IMG/VR virus record: IMGVR_UViG_3300006805_000056
Coordinates: 1-41,561 of that record
Length of the DNA stretch: 41,561 nt
Direction: 5' to 3' (one strand)
DNA from: a virus
The notes beneath the pieces are model-generated. The model saw only the letters and a program-made list of their open reading frames with translations. It did not search any database and was not told the DNA's origin. Shown in pieces: positions 7,962 through 12,984 of this stretch (positions are counted from its first letter, which is position 1; each line of letters opens with the position of its first letter). A program made the position numbers and the translations under genes.

Positions 7962-8767
7962 TGCACCAGTTCCTTGTTTGCGAGTTGTAAACAGCTTTTA
8001 CGATAGTCATCACCTTGAGTAGAGACGTGGTAGCCAGAGGCGTAGACACGGCCTCTACGGTCGTATCTGTGAGTGAGGTAGATCTCATCACTGAGACCAT
8101 CCACGGTAGCCATTACCTCCAGGGATTGGGTGTAGAAGGTATTGGCTTGACGTACTCGCTTTTGGAACTCTTCGAAATCCTCTCCGATAGCTCGGACAGG
8201 TTTTATGAACTGAGCTTCTACAGAATTGATAACTTCAAAGTCCATAACGAGTGCTACGGAATTTGCACGATTCAGGTGATCAAGGCACATGTCCTTGTCA
8301 TCGAAGTACTCAGAGCCATTCAACACCACAGGTGTGTGGATAGTCAGGTATCCTGAGTCATGGTTATTCTTCACAGGCAGAGGCTTTGTGACCATGGGCA
8401 GAGGATACTGGTACAAATCCAGCATGGCTTTGATGTCATCAGAGACATCGTATTTGACCATGAAGCGTTCAGCTTCAGGATCGTAATCGAGGTAGTCTTG
8501 CAGGACCAGGATCAGCAGCTTATCAGCTACGATCTGAGGCTCACCATATTTGGGTGAGAGGATCCCAACCATCGTTGCTGGGTCAGCTTGTCGATGTAGA
8601 TAGATCTGAACCAGGGCTTCAGTTGCCATGGCTGGAGGCACTCCAAGATCTTCCATTATCGTGGGACTGACAATGGTAGCAAATTCTTCCCTGAGTACTG
8701 GAAGCAGTTGGTACTTGGAGAACAGGGTTTCCAGATCCTTCTGGGTTTCTTTGGTTGGCTGTTTCAT
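7958..8767 (-). CDS. RNAP1: N-terminal subunit of heterodimeric T7-like RNA polymerase
   Basis: The 269-residue protein matches N4 gp15 in size and kind. Near its C-terminus it has DRRGR (236-240) within YLTHRYDRRGRVYASG, the T/DxxGR motif that contacts the RNA-DNA hybrid in single-subunit RNA polymerases. The following QGDDYRKSCLQLA corresponds to the T7 polymerase segment just after that motif. The fold is completed by RNAP2, which carries motifs A, B and C. ATG 8767 is used rather than GTG 8770, with GAGGAAAC upstream; it overlaps the preceding stop as TGATG. In N4 the two subunit genes are adjacent; here eleven small genes separate them. Confidence 0.92.
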   Translation of the reverse strand: MKQPTKETQKDLETLFSKYQLLPVLREEFATIVSPTIMEDLGVPPAMATEALVQIYLHRQADPATMVGILSPKYGEPQIVADKLLILVLQDYLDYDPEAERFMVKYDVSDDIKAMLDLYQYPLPMVTKPLPVKNNHDSGYLTIHTPVVLNGSEYFDDKDMCLDHLNRANSVALVMDFEVINSVEAQFIKPVRAIGEDFEEFQKRVRQANTFYTQSLEVMATVDGLSDEIYLTHRYDRRGRVYASGYHVSTQGDDYRKSCLQLANKELVQ

Positions 8768-9027
8768 CACATGGTTTCCTCATGGAGGGTATTTTGCTGC
8801 ATATCCAAGACAGCGTATTCTTCTACGTTGTCATAGGATGAGAGGGAAACTTGTTTCCACTCGGTGACTGTATCTCCAGCGTAGCCGGATTTGTGGAAAT
8901 GAGATTTCACCTCATCCAGGTCTTTGGCTTCAACTACAGCTTGGTATCTGACAGTTGCATCACGAGCCACTTCGACAATGAATTTAGGCACGATAGACTC
9001 CAGTATAAATCCAGCCAAAACCACCAT
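8767..9027 (-). CDS. unknown protein, first gene of the RNAP operon, 86 aa
   Basis: The protein starts MVVLAGFILESIVPKF at ATG 9027 and ends in an ATGTGATG overlap with RNAP1. There is no clear ribosome binding site, so translation may rely on the AT-rich unstructured 48-nt leader that follows the promoter-like element at 9064-9092. The N-terminal part is hydrophobic but short; the rest is mixed and acidic. No known family is recognised. Its place ahead of RNAP1 suggests an early product. Confidence 0.65.
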   Translation of the reverse strand: MVVLAGFILESIVPKFIVEVARDATVRYQAVVEAKDLDEVKSHFHKSGYAGDTVTEWKQVSLSSYDNVEEYAVLDMQQNTLHEETM

Positions 9028-9063
9028 GGTTTTGAATTATTAGGTTCACGTTGTTGGTTTTCT

Positions 9064-9092
9064 GAGTTGATCGCCAAAACTCGCGCAGCGAG
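9064..9092 (-). promoter_or_regulatory. hairpin promoter A, candidate virion RNA polymerase promoter
   Basis: A 5-bp stem with a 3-nt loop (9080-9092; the plus, template, strand reads CTCGC-GCA-GCGAG) is followed on the minus strand by TTTT and then GGCGATCA. N4 virion polymerase promoters have the same plan: 5-7 bp stem, 3-nt GNA-type loop on the template strand, four bases, start at GG. The predicted start is 9075, giving a 48-nt leader to the gene at 9027 and transcription of the RNAP1-RNAP2 operon. Two more copies lie at 9637-9665 and 10881-10909. Confidence 0.8.
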
Positions 9093-9148
9093 GGCAATTT
9101 ACTAGGTGATCAGAAGTCTATTTCCAGGACAAATATCTATCTCATTAA

Positions 9149-9192
9149 AAGCCTCTGGCCTCAACTACCCAGAAGGATAGTTGAGACCAGAG
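9149..9192 (-). terminator. terminator after the 133-aa gene
   Basis: A long stem (9153-9170 with 9175-9192, AGAA loop, one mismatch or wobble near the base and one near the tip) starts 9 nt after the stop of the gene at 9201 and ends in GGCTTTTAAT on the minus strand. It separates that gene from the RNAP operon. Confidence 0.85.
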
Positions 9193-9200
9193 TTGTAGGA

Positions 9201-9602
9201 TCAGCCGCCGAACAGCGCCTTCTCCAGATCGGCAGTTTCCTCCTTGGCAGGAGCAACCTCCGACTCTTCCTGACGACGATAGAGGACAACCTCAAGGTTG
9301 ATCGGGATGGAATCGCCTTCAGCCATCCCAGCACACTTGCTCTGGATGATGGTGATCAGACGGTTCATCAGCGATGCCTGAGCAGCGAAGTCCGGGTCCA
9401 TGGACTCGTAGATCTTGCGCGGCTTCAGATCGCTGACAGCGACGCCACGAGGCAGACGGACGAAGGTGGTCTCTTCGCCTTCGGTGCCCATCTGGACACC
9501 AAGGTTCAGCCAGAAGCCGTCGAACTCGTTGGTTTCCTCAACGGTACGCGATGCTGCACGAGTTGCGGTGGCTTTCTTCGAGACGGTGGTAACAATCGAC
9601 AT
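9201..9602 (-). CDS. unknown conserved-looking phage protein, 133 aa, own promoter and terminator
   Basis: ATG 9602 has AAAGGATC upstream. The protein begins with a basic Ala/Thr-rich tail. A globular core follows (FDGFWLNLGVQMG, then FVRLPRGVAVSDLKPRKIY), with an acidic C-terminus ending EKALFGG. The gene is GC-richer than its neighbours. With a hairpin promoter 46 nt before the start codon and a strong terminator after it, it forms a one-gene unit, which suggests a highly expressed early product. The layout is reminiscent of small ssDNA-binding-type phage proteins, but no motif proves this and I do not assign a function. Confidence 0.85.
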   Translation of the reverse strand: MSIVTTVSKKATATRAASRTVEETNEFDGFWLNLGVQMGTEGEETTFVRLPRGVAVSDLKPRKIYESMDPDFAAQASLMNRLITIIQSKCAGMAEGDSIPINLEVVLYRRQEESEVAPAKEETADLEKALFGG

Positions 9603-9636
9603 GGTTTGATCCTTTCACGGAGATCAAGGGAGTAAC

Positions 9637-9665
9637 GGCATGATTGCCTTAAGGTGCGCAGCACC
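9637..9665 (-). promoter_or_regulatory. hairpin promoter B, candidate virion RNA polymerase promoter
   Basis: The plus (template) strand hairpin is GGTGC-GCA-GCACC (9653-9665). The minus strand continues TTAA then GGCAATCATGCC, with the predicted start at 9648. The first 12 transcribed bases can themselves fold (GGCA with TGCC). It lies 46 nt upstream of the gene at 9602. Confidence 0.8.
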
Positions 9666-9723
9666 CTCTTGGGAGCTACGGGTAAACCCACTCCGCCCTT
9701 CGGGCTTCGTGAGGTAGGTGAGA

Positions 9724-9748
9724 GTCCAAAACAACAGGTATTTTGGAC
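9724..9748. repeat. 8-bp inverted repeat in the 9603-9764 gap
   Basis: GTCCAAAA (9724-9731) pairs with TTTTGGAC (9741-9748) around a 9-nt loop, 17 nt after the stop of the gene at 9765. No T-run follows on the minus strand, so it is not a canonical terminator. It may end or stabilise the upstream transcript. A smaller GCCC-TTCG-GGC hairpin lies just to its left. Confidence 0.5.
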
Positions 9749-9764
9749 CCCCAGAGAGAACGAG

Positions 9765-10016
9765 TCAGAGATCTTTGTAGACGTAACCGGGATTAAGTGA
9801 CTCCCAGTGATCAAGGGCGATACCTTCAAGATCAACGTCAGACTTGTCTTGTACATGAGCTTCACGGAAGTTGGTGATAGCCTCTTTGTCGAAGTCGCTG
9901 AGGTAGTCACCTGTGCCATCCATGATGGCAATAAGCCTAGCAGCCAACATCTTGGTAAACTCAAGTTCAACCTCGATGGTGGTTTTCTTGGTGAGCTGGA
10001 ATTTAAGAGCAGTCAT
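9765..10016 (-). CDS. unknown acidic protein, 83 aa
   Basis: ATG 10016 is preceded by AAGGATAAG and gives a protein starting MTALKFQLTKKTTIEVELEF. The longer frame from 10067 begins with an unrelated hairpin region and was not used. The product is acidic, soluble and lacks recognised motifs. It is the last gene of the unit starting at promoter C. Confidence 0.75.
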   Translation of the reverse strand: MTALKFQLTKKTTIEVELEFTKMLAARLIAIMDGTGDYLSDFDKEAITNFREAHVQDKSDVDLEGIALDHWESLNPGYVYKDL

Positions 10017-10057
10017 TGGCTTATCCTTCGATTGGCACATATGTGCGGAAGATTGGA

Positions 10058-10078
10058 TCCCAGACATAGAGTCTGGGA
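10058..10078. repeat. 8-bp inverted repeat between small genes
   Basis: TCCCAGAC and GTCTGGGA form a perfect 8-bp stem with a 5-nt loop, in the gap between the genes at 10111 and 10016. A 12-nt palindrome GCACATATGTGC lies next to it. No T-run follows, so it may be an RNA processing or stability element rather than a terminator. Confidence 0.5.
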
Positions 10079-10110
10079 CCGAGAGGTTGACCGTTGGTGT
10101 TCATCAACCC

Positions 10111-10239
10111 TTACCAGTCGGCAAGAGGTTGGATGACATGACGATAGGTGATCCCATCAGGGTTCATGCGAACAACGATGGTCTCAACATATTGGTCTCC
10201 ACAGCTGGAGACACGACGAACTTGGATTGCCTTAAGCAT
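10111..10239 (-). CDS. small unknown protein, 42 aa
   Basis: A short frame starts at ATG 10239 with AAGGAAAGAG upstream and encodes MLKAIQVRRVSSCGDQYVE and onward to a stop at 10111. It sits 34 nt after the membrane-protein gene in the same unit. Good ribosome site and packing support it; no family recognised. Confidence 0.65.
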   Translation of the reverse strand: MLKAIQVRRVSSCGDQYVETIVVRMNPDGITYRHVIQPLADW

Positions 10240-10273
10240 CGGCTCTTTCCTTGGTTTTCAGGGTGAAGGTTTT

Positions 10274-10525
10274 TCAGATCGAGCTGTAGATCAGCGTCAA
10301 TATGAGGGTGAGGGTGAGGTCGTACATCAGAGGTCTGATGGACCGGATGAGCAGCCATTGAGGCGCACCAGCGTAGTGGTCGTCATAGGCTTGGATCAGC
10401 TGCATGATGCAGGACATCGCAGCTATGAGCGAATAGATCGCTACCCACCAGTTGAGTGGTGAGTTGGGGAAGTTGGTGTGACCGTAGTCACAGACTATCG
10501 CTAGGATAGCGAATAGAGTAATCAT
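10274..10525 (-). CDS. small multi-span membrane protein, 83 aa
   Basis: ATG 10525 has GAGAGG upstream. Three hydrophobic stretches are visible: MITLFAILAIVCD, WWVAIYSLIAAMSCIMQLI and LMYDLTLTLILTLIY. Two or three membrane spans are likely. It resembles small early phage membrane proteins in size only; function unknown. The in-frame extension upstream to 10597 runs into a hairpin and was not used. Confidence 0.75.
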   Translation of the reverse strand: MITLFAILAIVCDYGHTNFPNSPLNWWVAIYSLIAAMSCIMQLIQAYDDHYAGAPQWLLIRSIRPLMYDLTLTLILTLIYSSI

Positions 10526-10570
10526 GGTAGACCTCTCCGATCCTAGGGATCTATCTATCTGGGTTCTTCT

Positions 10571-10597
10571 TTGGAGTACCCTTGTGGGATACTCCAA
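10571..10597. repeat. hairpin after the 84-aa gene
   Basis: TTGGAGTA and TACTCCAA form an 8-bp stem enclosing CCC/GGG with a one-base bulge and a TTGT loop. It begins 5 nt after the stop of the gene at 10602. It is placed like a terminator, but the following minus-strand bases are purine-rich rather than a T-run. Confidence 0.5.
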
Positions 10598-10601
10598 GTT
10601 G

Positions 10602-10856
10602 TCATGCGAAGAGCTTGACGGATTCTTCGAACAGGGCTTTCAGATCCGCGTCTGCATCAAGTTCTTTCTTGATAAGCAGCGAGTCTCGCGCAATGTCCAT
10701 GGCAGCATTGTTCTTTCCGGTTTCCCGGAGAACTACTGCCTTATTGTCAATCATGGTGGTGCCCATGGTGACGACTTCTTGCGTGGCGATTGCCACTTTA
10801 CCCACAGTATCAAGCGAAGCCTGAACTGCACGGCTGAGGGATGAGAACATGCTCAT
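10602..10856 (-). CDS. unknown small helical protein, 84 aa
   Basis: ATG 10856 has CTGGAG upstream at about 10 nt. The protein (MSMFSSLSRAVQASLDTVGK start) is predicted mostly helical from its heptad-like Ala, Leu and Val pattern. It lacks cysteine and ends with an acidic helix (ELDADADLKALFEESVKLF). It is the first gene after promoter C. A role as a small structural or regulatory early protein is possible but unproven. Confidence 0.75.
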   Translation of the reverse strand: MSMFSSLSRAVQASLDTVGKVAIATQEVVTMGTTMIDNKAVVLRETGKNNAAMDIARDSLLIKKELDADADLKALFEESVKLFA

Positions 10857-10880
10857 GGTGTGTAGCTCCAGTATATGAGG

Positions 10881-10909
10881 GGCATCAGTGCCAAGAGATG
10901 CGCAGCATC
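10881..10909 (-). promoter_or_regulatory. hairpin promoter C, candidate virion RNA polymerase promoter
   Basis: The plus (template) strand hairpin is GATGC-GCA-GCATC (10897-10909). The minus strand continues TCTT then GGCACTGATGCC, with the predicted start at 10892, 37 nt before the ATG at 10856. It shares loop, inner stem pairs, spacer length and start sequence with A and B. Confidence 0.8.
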
Positions 10910-10919
10910 ATACAGGGAG

Positions 10920-11034
10920 GTGTACGTGGTAAGTTGAGGAGTGTACCCTTGGGTAGGACACACCAGTGGGGGGCATGATGTGTACCTGTCAGAAAAGACG
11001 GGGGGGTCACTTTGGTAGAGGACCCCAGGTGTAC
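10920..11034. repeat. four GTGTAC words in a GC-rich non-coding stretch
   Basis: The hexamer GTGTAC occurs at 10920, 10941, 10980 and 11029, within 115 bp. No gene lies between 10857 and 11246. The repeats may be protein-binding sites (iteron-like) next to an AT-rich stretch at about 11055-11145 (for example CTATAAAAAATTATG). Chance cannot be excluded for a 6-base word. Confidence 0.4.
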
Positions 11035-11160
11035 AGGGAGGGGAGGACCTCTCGACACATATGATGATTTTCCTATAAAAAATTATGAAAATTTGGCCCT
11101 TAAGCGCGGCTATCTCTATGAAATATTAGTATTTTATCTCTCCCTGGATACCCGAAGAGA

Positions 11161-11229
11161 GTGAAATTAGGACGAGTAAGTGGGACGTAGGGCGTAGCCC
11201 GAAGTCCTACTTGTGAGGAGTAATTTCAC
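11161..11229. repeat. 69-nt imperfect palindrome
   Basis: GTGAAATTA (11161-11169) pairs perfectly with TAATTTCAC (11221-11229). Further in, AAGTGGGAC pairs with GTCCTACTT (one G-T wobble) and the tip is GGGC-GTA-GCCC. The structure follows the stop of the gene at 11247 but has no T-run. It could be an extruded DNA cruciform, an RNA structure or an origin element. Confidence 0.6.
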
Positions 11230-11246
11230 GATCTGAGGGGGTAAGA

Positions 11247-11411
11247 TTACTTGGCTGTGTCAAACCAAGTCTTCTGGAATGCTTCAGATGTGTGAGTCCA
11301 GCAGGTAACTGATCTCTTGGGGCCGAAGTATCTCTCACCACAGGTGGAACAAGTACACATGTAATTGTTGACTAGGGGCCAGTCACCTGGGTTGAGAATC
11401 GGAGTATTCAT
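11247..11411 (-). CDS. small zinc-finger-like protein, 54 aa
   Basis: ATG 11411 is preceded by CCAGGGAA. The frame upstream begins only with a TTG and enters hairpins. The protein contains CTCSTCGERYFGPKRSVTCW: CxxC followed about 14 residues later by a Cys, in a setting (GERYFGPK) typical of small phage zinc-ribbon proteins. It is the rightmost gene of the leftward block. No hairpin promoter of the A/B/C type was found in front of it. Specific function unknown. Confidence 0.7.
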   Translation of the reverse strand: MNTPILNPGDWPLVNNYMCTCSTCGERYFGPKRSVTCWTHTSEAFQKTWFDTAK

Positions 11412-11836
11412 AAAGGTATTCCCTGGATTATCGAGGAGTTCTTTCCCTAGAAAGGACGACGAGTGCAAGCCCTTTTGTAGAGGGGCGAAGCATTTAATCC
11501 CCTTAGAGAACCGGGGGCCTGGCCCCCTTGGTTCGAGAACAGACCTGTAGCAAGCATGTCCCTTAGCCGGGTTTCGGCCTACCTACGTCCTAGGATTTCC
11601 GAGGTTATCTTGTCAAGTTTTGAAATCAGAACAAAATTCCTACTTTGAGAACCAAGAAGGAAAACGTTCCCATTGGTGTACAACTTCCGGGTAATGTAAT
11701 AGGAAGGTGTTCTGGTTTGGGACTAAAAAGGGTATATCTTCCCTTAATTCATGGAGAATAGTCCCATTGACGTAAGGTTATATGCTGAGCTACCGAAGAG
11801 GCTCTGGATAATTCAAAACAGGTAAGGGAACAGCAC
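11412..11836. other. divergent non-coding region with hairpins
   Basis: This 425-nt gap separates the leftward early block from the rightward H-NS-like gene. It holds a strong inverted repeat at 11507-11533 (GAACC and GGTTC flanking GGGGGCC/GGCCCCC) and a smaller GCCG/CGGC hairpin near 11566-11579. The part from about 11600 is more AT-rich and could hold promoters, for example TTGTCA at 11609 with a loose -10, but none is convincing. No coding frame with a ribosome site was found. Confidence 0.5.
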
Positions 11837-12178
11837 ATGAAGCTCGATCTGAACTCTCTGTCACTGAAGGAACTGAAGGATCTTCAAGTCTCAGTGCAGA
11901 AAGCGATTGTAAATTTCGAAGAACATAAGCGTAGAGAGGCCCTGGCTGCACTGGAAGCCGTGGCTCGGGAGAATGGCTTCAGCCTTGGAGAACTGGTGGG
12001 TGGCGGGTTTCCCCGTGGCTCAAAAGCCAAGAACGAGGTACGAACACCGATTGCTCCGAAGTATGTCAACCCACATAACAAAGCTGACACTTGGTCAGGA
12101 CGAGGCCGAAAGCCTATGTGGTTCCAAGCTGCCCTAGACGCAGGCAAGTCAGCTGATGATATGCTGATCGCTGGATGA
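11837..12178 (+). CDS. H-NS-family nucleoid protein
   Basis: The 113-residue protein has the H-NS plan. Residues 1-55 form an oligomerisation-type coiled coil (LSLKELKDLQ, REALAALEAVARENGFSL). A linker follows, then the DNA-binding tail YVNPHNKADTWSGRGRKPMW (from about 80), which contains the hallmark TWSGRGRKP loop that enters the minor groove of AT-rich DNA. AAGGGAA precedes the ATG. It is transcribed alone, opposite to both neighbours. Such phage proteins may silence or shield phage DNA, or interfere with host H-NS. The Ala/Gly-rich end resembles beta-proteobacterial members. It was probably acquired from a host. Confidence 0.92.
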   Translation: MKLDLNSLSLKELKDLQVSVQKAIVNFEEHKRREALAALEAVARENGFSLGELVGGGFPRGSKAKNEVRTPIAPKYVNPHNKADTWSGRGRKPMWFQAALDAGKSADDMLIAG

Positions 12179-12195
12179 CATCGGGTATGGGGGTT

Positions 12196-12272
12196 TGGTC
12201 TGCCTAGAGGGACTCGAACCCCCAACCTCGGAATTAGAAGTTCCTTGCTCTATCCAGTTGAGCTATAGGCAG
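12196..12272 (-). tRNA. tRNA-Arg (UCU)
   Basis: The minus strand folds into a cloverleaf with a 7-bp acceptor stem (CTGCCTA/TAGGCAG), T-loop TTCGAGT and anticodon loop CTTCTAA, giving anticodon UCU. CCA is encoded at the 3' end (12196-12198). It ends 18 nt from the stop of the convergent H-NS-like gene. It reads AGA and AGG. Confidence 0.93.
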
Positions 12273-12401
12273 ATAGTCCTGGATGTTCAGCACACATGCT
12301 GCGTTCATCGAGACGATAGCTCTCAGAGCCTGCGGGACGGATCCCTTCATTTCTCGATCTATGCCGCTGATGGGTTTCCCCACGAGCCATCCAAGGTAGT
12401 T

Positions 12402-12477
12402 TGGTAGTGGATGGTGGGCTTGAACCACCGACCTACGCCTTATCAGGGCGTTGCTCTACCGACTGAGCTAATCCACT
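12402..12477 (-). tRNA. tRNA-Ile (GAU)
   Basis: Acceptor stem AGTGGAT/ATCCACT, anticodon stem ACGCC/GGCGT with loop CTGATAA (anticodon GAU), T-loop TTCAAGC and encoded CCA. About 130 nt separate it from tRNA-Arg; I see no gene or tRNA in that gap. Confidence 0.93.
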
Positions 12478-12487
12478 AGAGTAGTAT

Positions 12488-12563
12488 TGGTGCCGCTAGT
12501 AAGATTTGAACTTACGACATCCTGCTTACAAGGCAGACGCTCTACCATCTGAGCTATAGCGGC
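12488..12563 (-). tRNA. tRNA-Thr (UGU)
   Basis: Acceptor stem GCCGCTA/TAGCGGC, anticodon loop CTTGTAA (anticodon UGU), T-loop TTCAAAT, discriminator A and encoded CCA. Confidence 0.93.
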
Positions 12564-12578
12564 ACGTATTGAATGAAT

Positions 12579-12655
12579 TGGTCTCCCCGGCAGGATTTGA
12601 ACCTGCGATTTCTAGTACCCAAAACTAGCGACCTACCAGACTGGCCTACAGGGAG
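12579..12655 (-). tRNA. tRNA-Pro (UGG)
   Basis: Acceptor stem CTCCCTG/CGGGGAG with one G-T pair, anticodon stem CTAGT/ACTAG with loop TTTGGGT (anticodon UGG), T-loop TTCAAAT, encoded CCA. Confidence 0.93.
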
Positions 12656-12661
12656 AGATGG

Positions 12662-12781
12662 TTATTGGGTTGGACCTGTTCTGATCCAATTGACTACAGC
12701 AAAGACAGTATCTTTGATCATGATATTGTATTTGACGGGGAGGAAAACTCCTACAACCAGTCCAATAATCAGATAAAACAT
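12662..12781 (-). CDS. tiny membrane protein among tRNA genes, 39 aa
   Basis: ATG 12781 is preceded by CGAGGAGAGG, a strong ribosome site. The product begins MFYLIIGLVVGVFLPVKY, one hydrophobic span, and ends with a short polar tail (NWIRTGPTQ). It lies between tRNA-Ser and tRNA-Pro; its stop is 6 nt before the tRNA-Pro 5' end. Function unknown. Confidence 0.65.
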   Translation of the reverse strand: MFYLIIGLVVGVFLPVKYNIMIKDTVFAVVNWIRTGPTQ

Positions 12782-12802
12782 AACACCTCTCCTCGAATAA
12801 GT

Positions 12803-12893
12803 TGGCGGAAGAAGTAGGATTCGAACCCACGGAACGCTCATCACGTCCTTCAGTTTTCAATACTGCTGCCTTAAGCCGCTCGGCCATTCTTCC
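12803..12893 (-). tRNA. tRNA-Ser (UGA)
   Basis: A 91-nt tRNA with the long variable arm expected for serine. Acceptor stem GGAAGAA/TTCTTCC, anticodon loop TTGAAAA (anticodon UGA), T-loop TTCGAAT, discriminator G, encoded CCA. Confidence 0.93.
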
Positions 12894-12913
12894 GTCTTGG
12901 TTCATTAGAACAG

Positions 12914-12937
12914 AAAAAGCCCCCAAGCAAGGGGGCT
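12914..12937 (-). terminator. terminator after the leftward tail-gene operon
   Basis: AGCCCCC (12918-12924) pairs with GGGGGCT (12931-12937) around a 6-nt loop, followed on the minus strand by a T-run. It lies between the gene at 12985 and tRNA-Ser; some read-through could supply the tRNA transcript. Confidence 0.9.
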
Positions 12938-12984
12938 AATTCCGAGATAGGAGTCACCTCCTTTCGTATTACGGCATTCCAATG

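Noticed and set aside
10225-10240. GATTGCCTTAAG, a 12-base match to part of promoter B
   Set aside because: It lies at the start of a coding region and no hairpin follows.
11485-11491. GCGAAGC, which could be a fourth promoter hairpin
   Set aside because: Only the two inner pairs form and no CC lies at the required distance. The same holds for the copy at 15158-15164 inside a tail gene.
12633-12926. Open frames across the tRNA genes
   Set aside because: They run through two clear tRNA cloverleafs and have no ribosome site.
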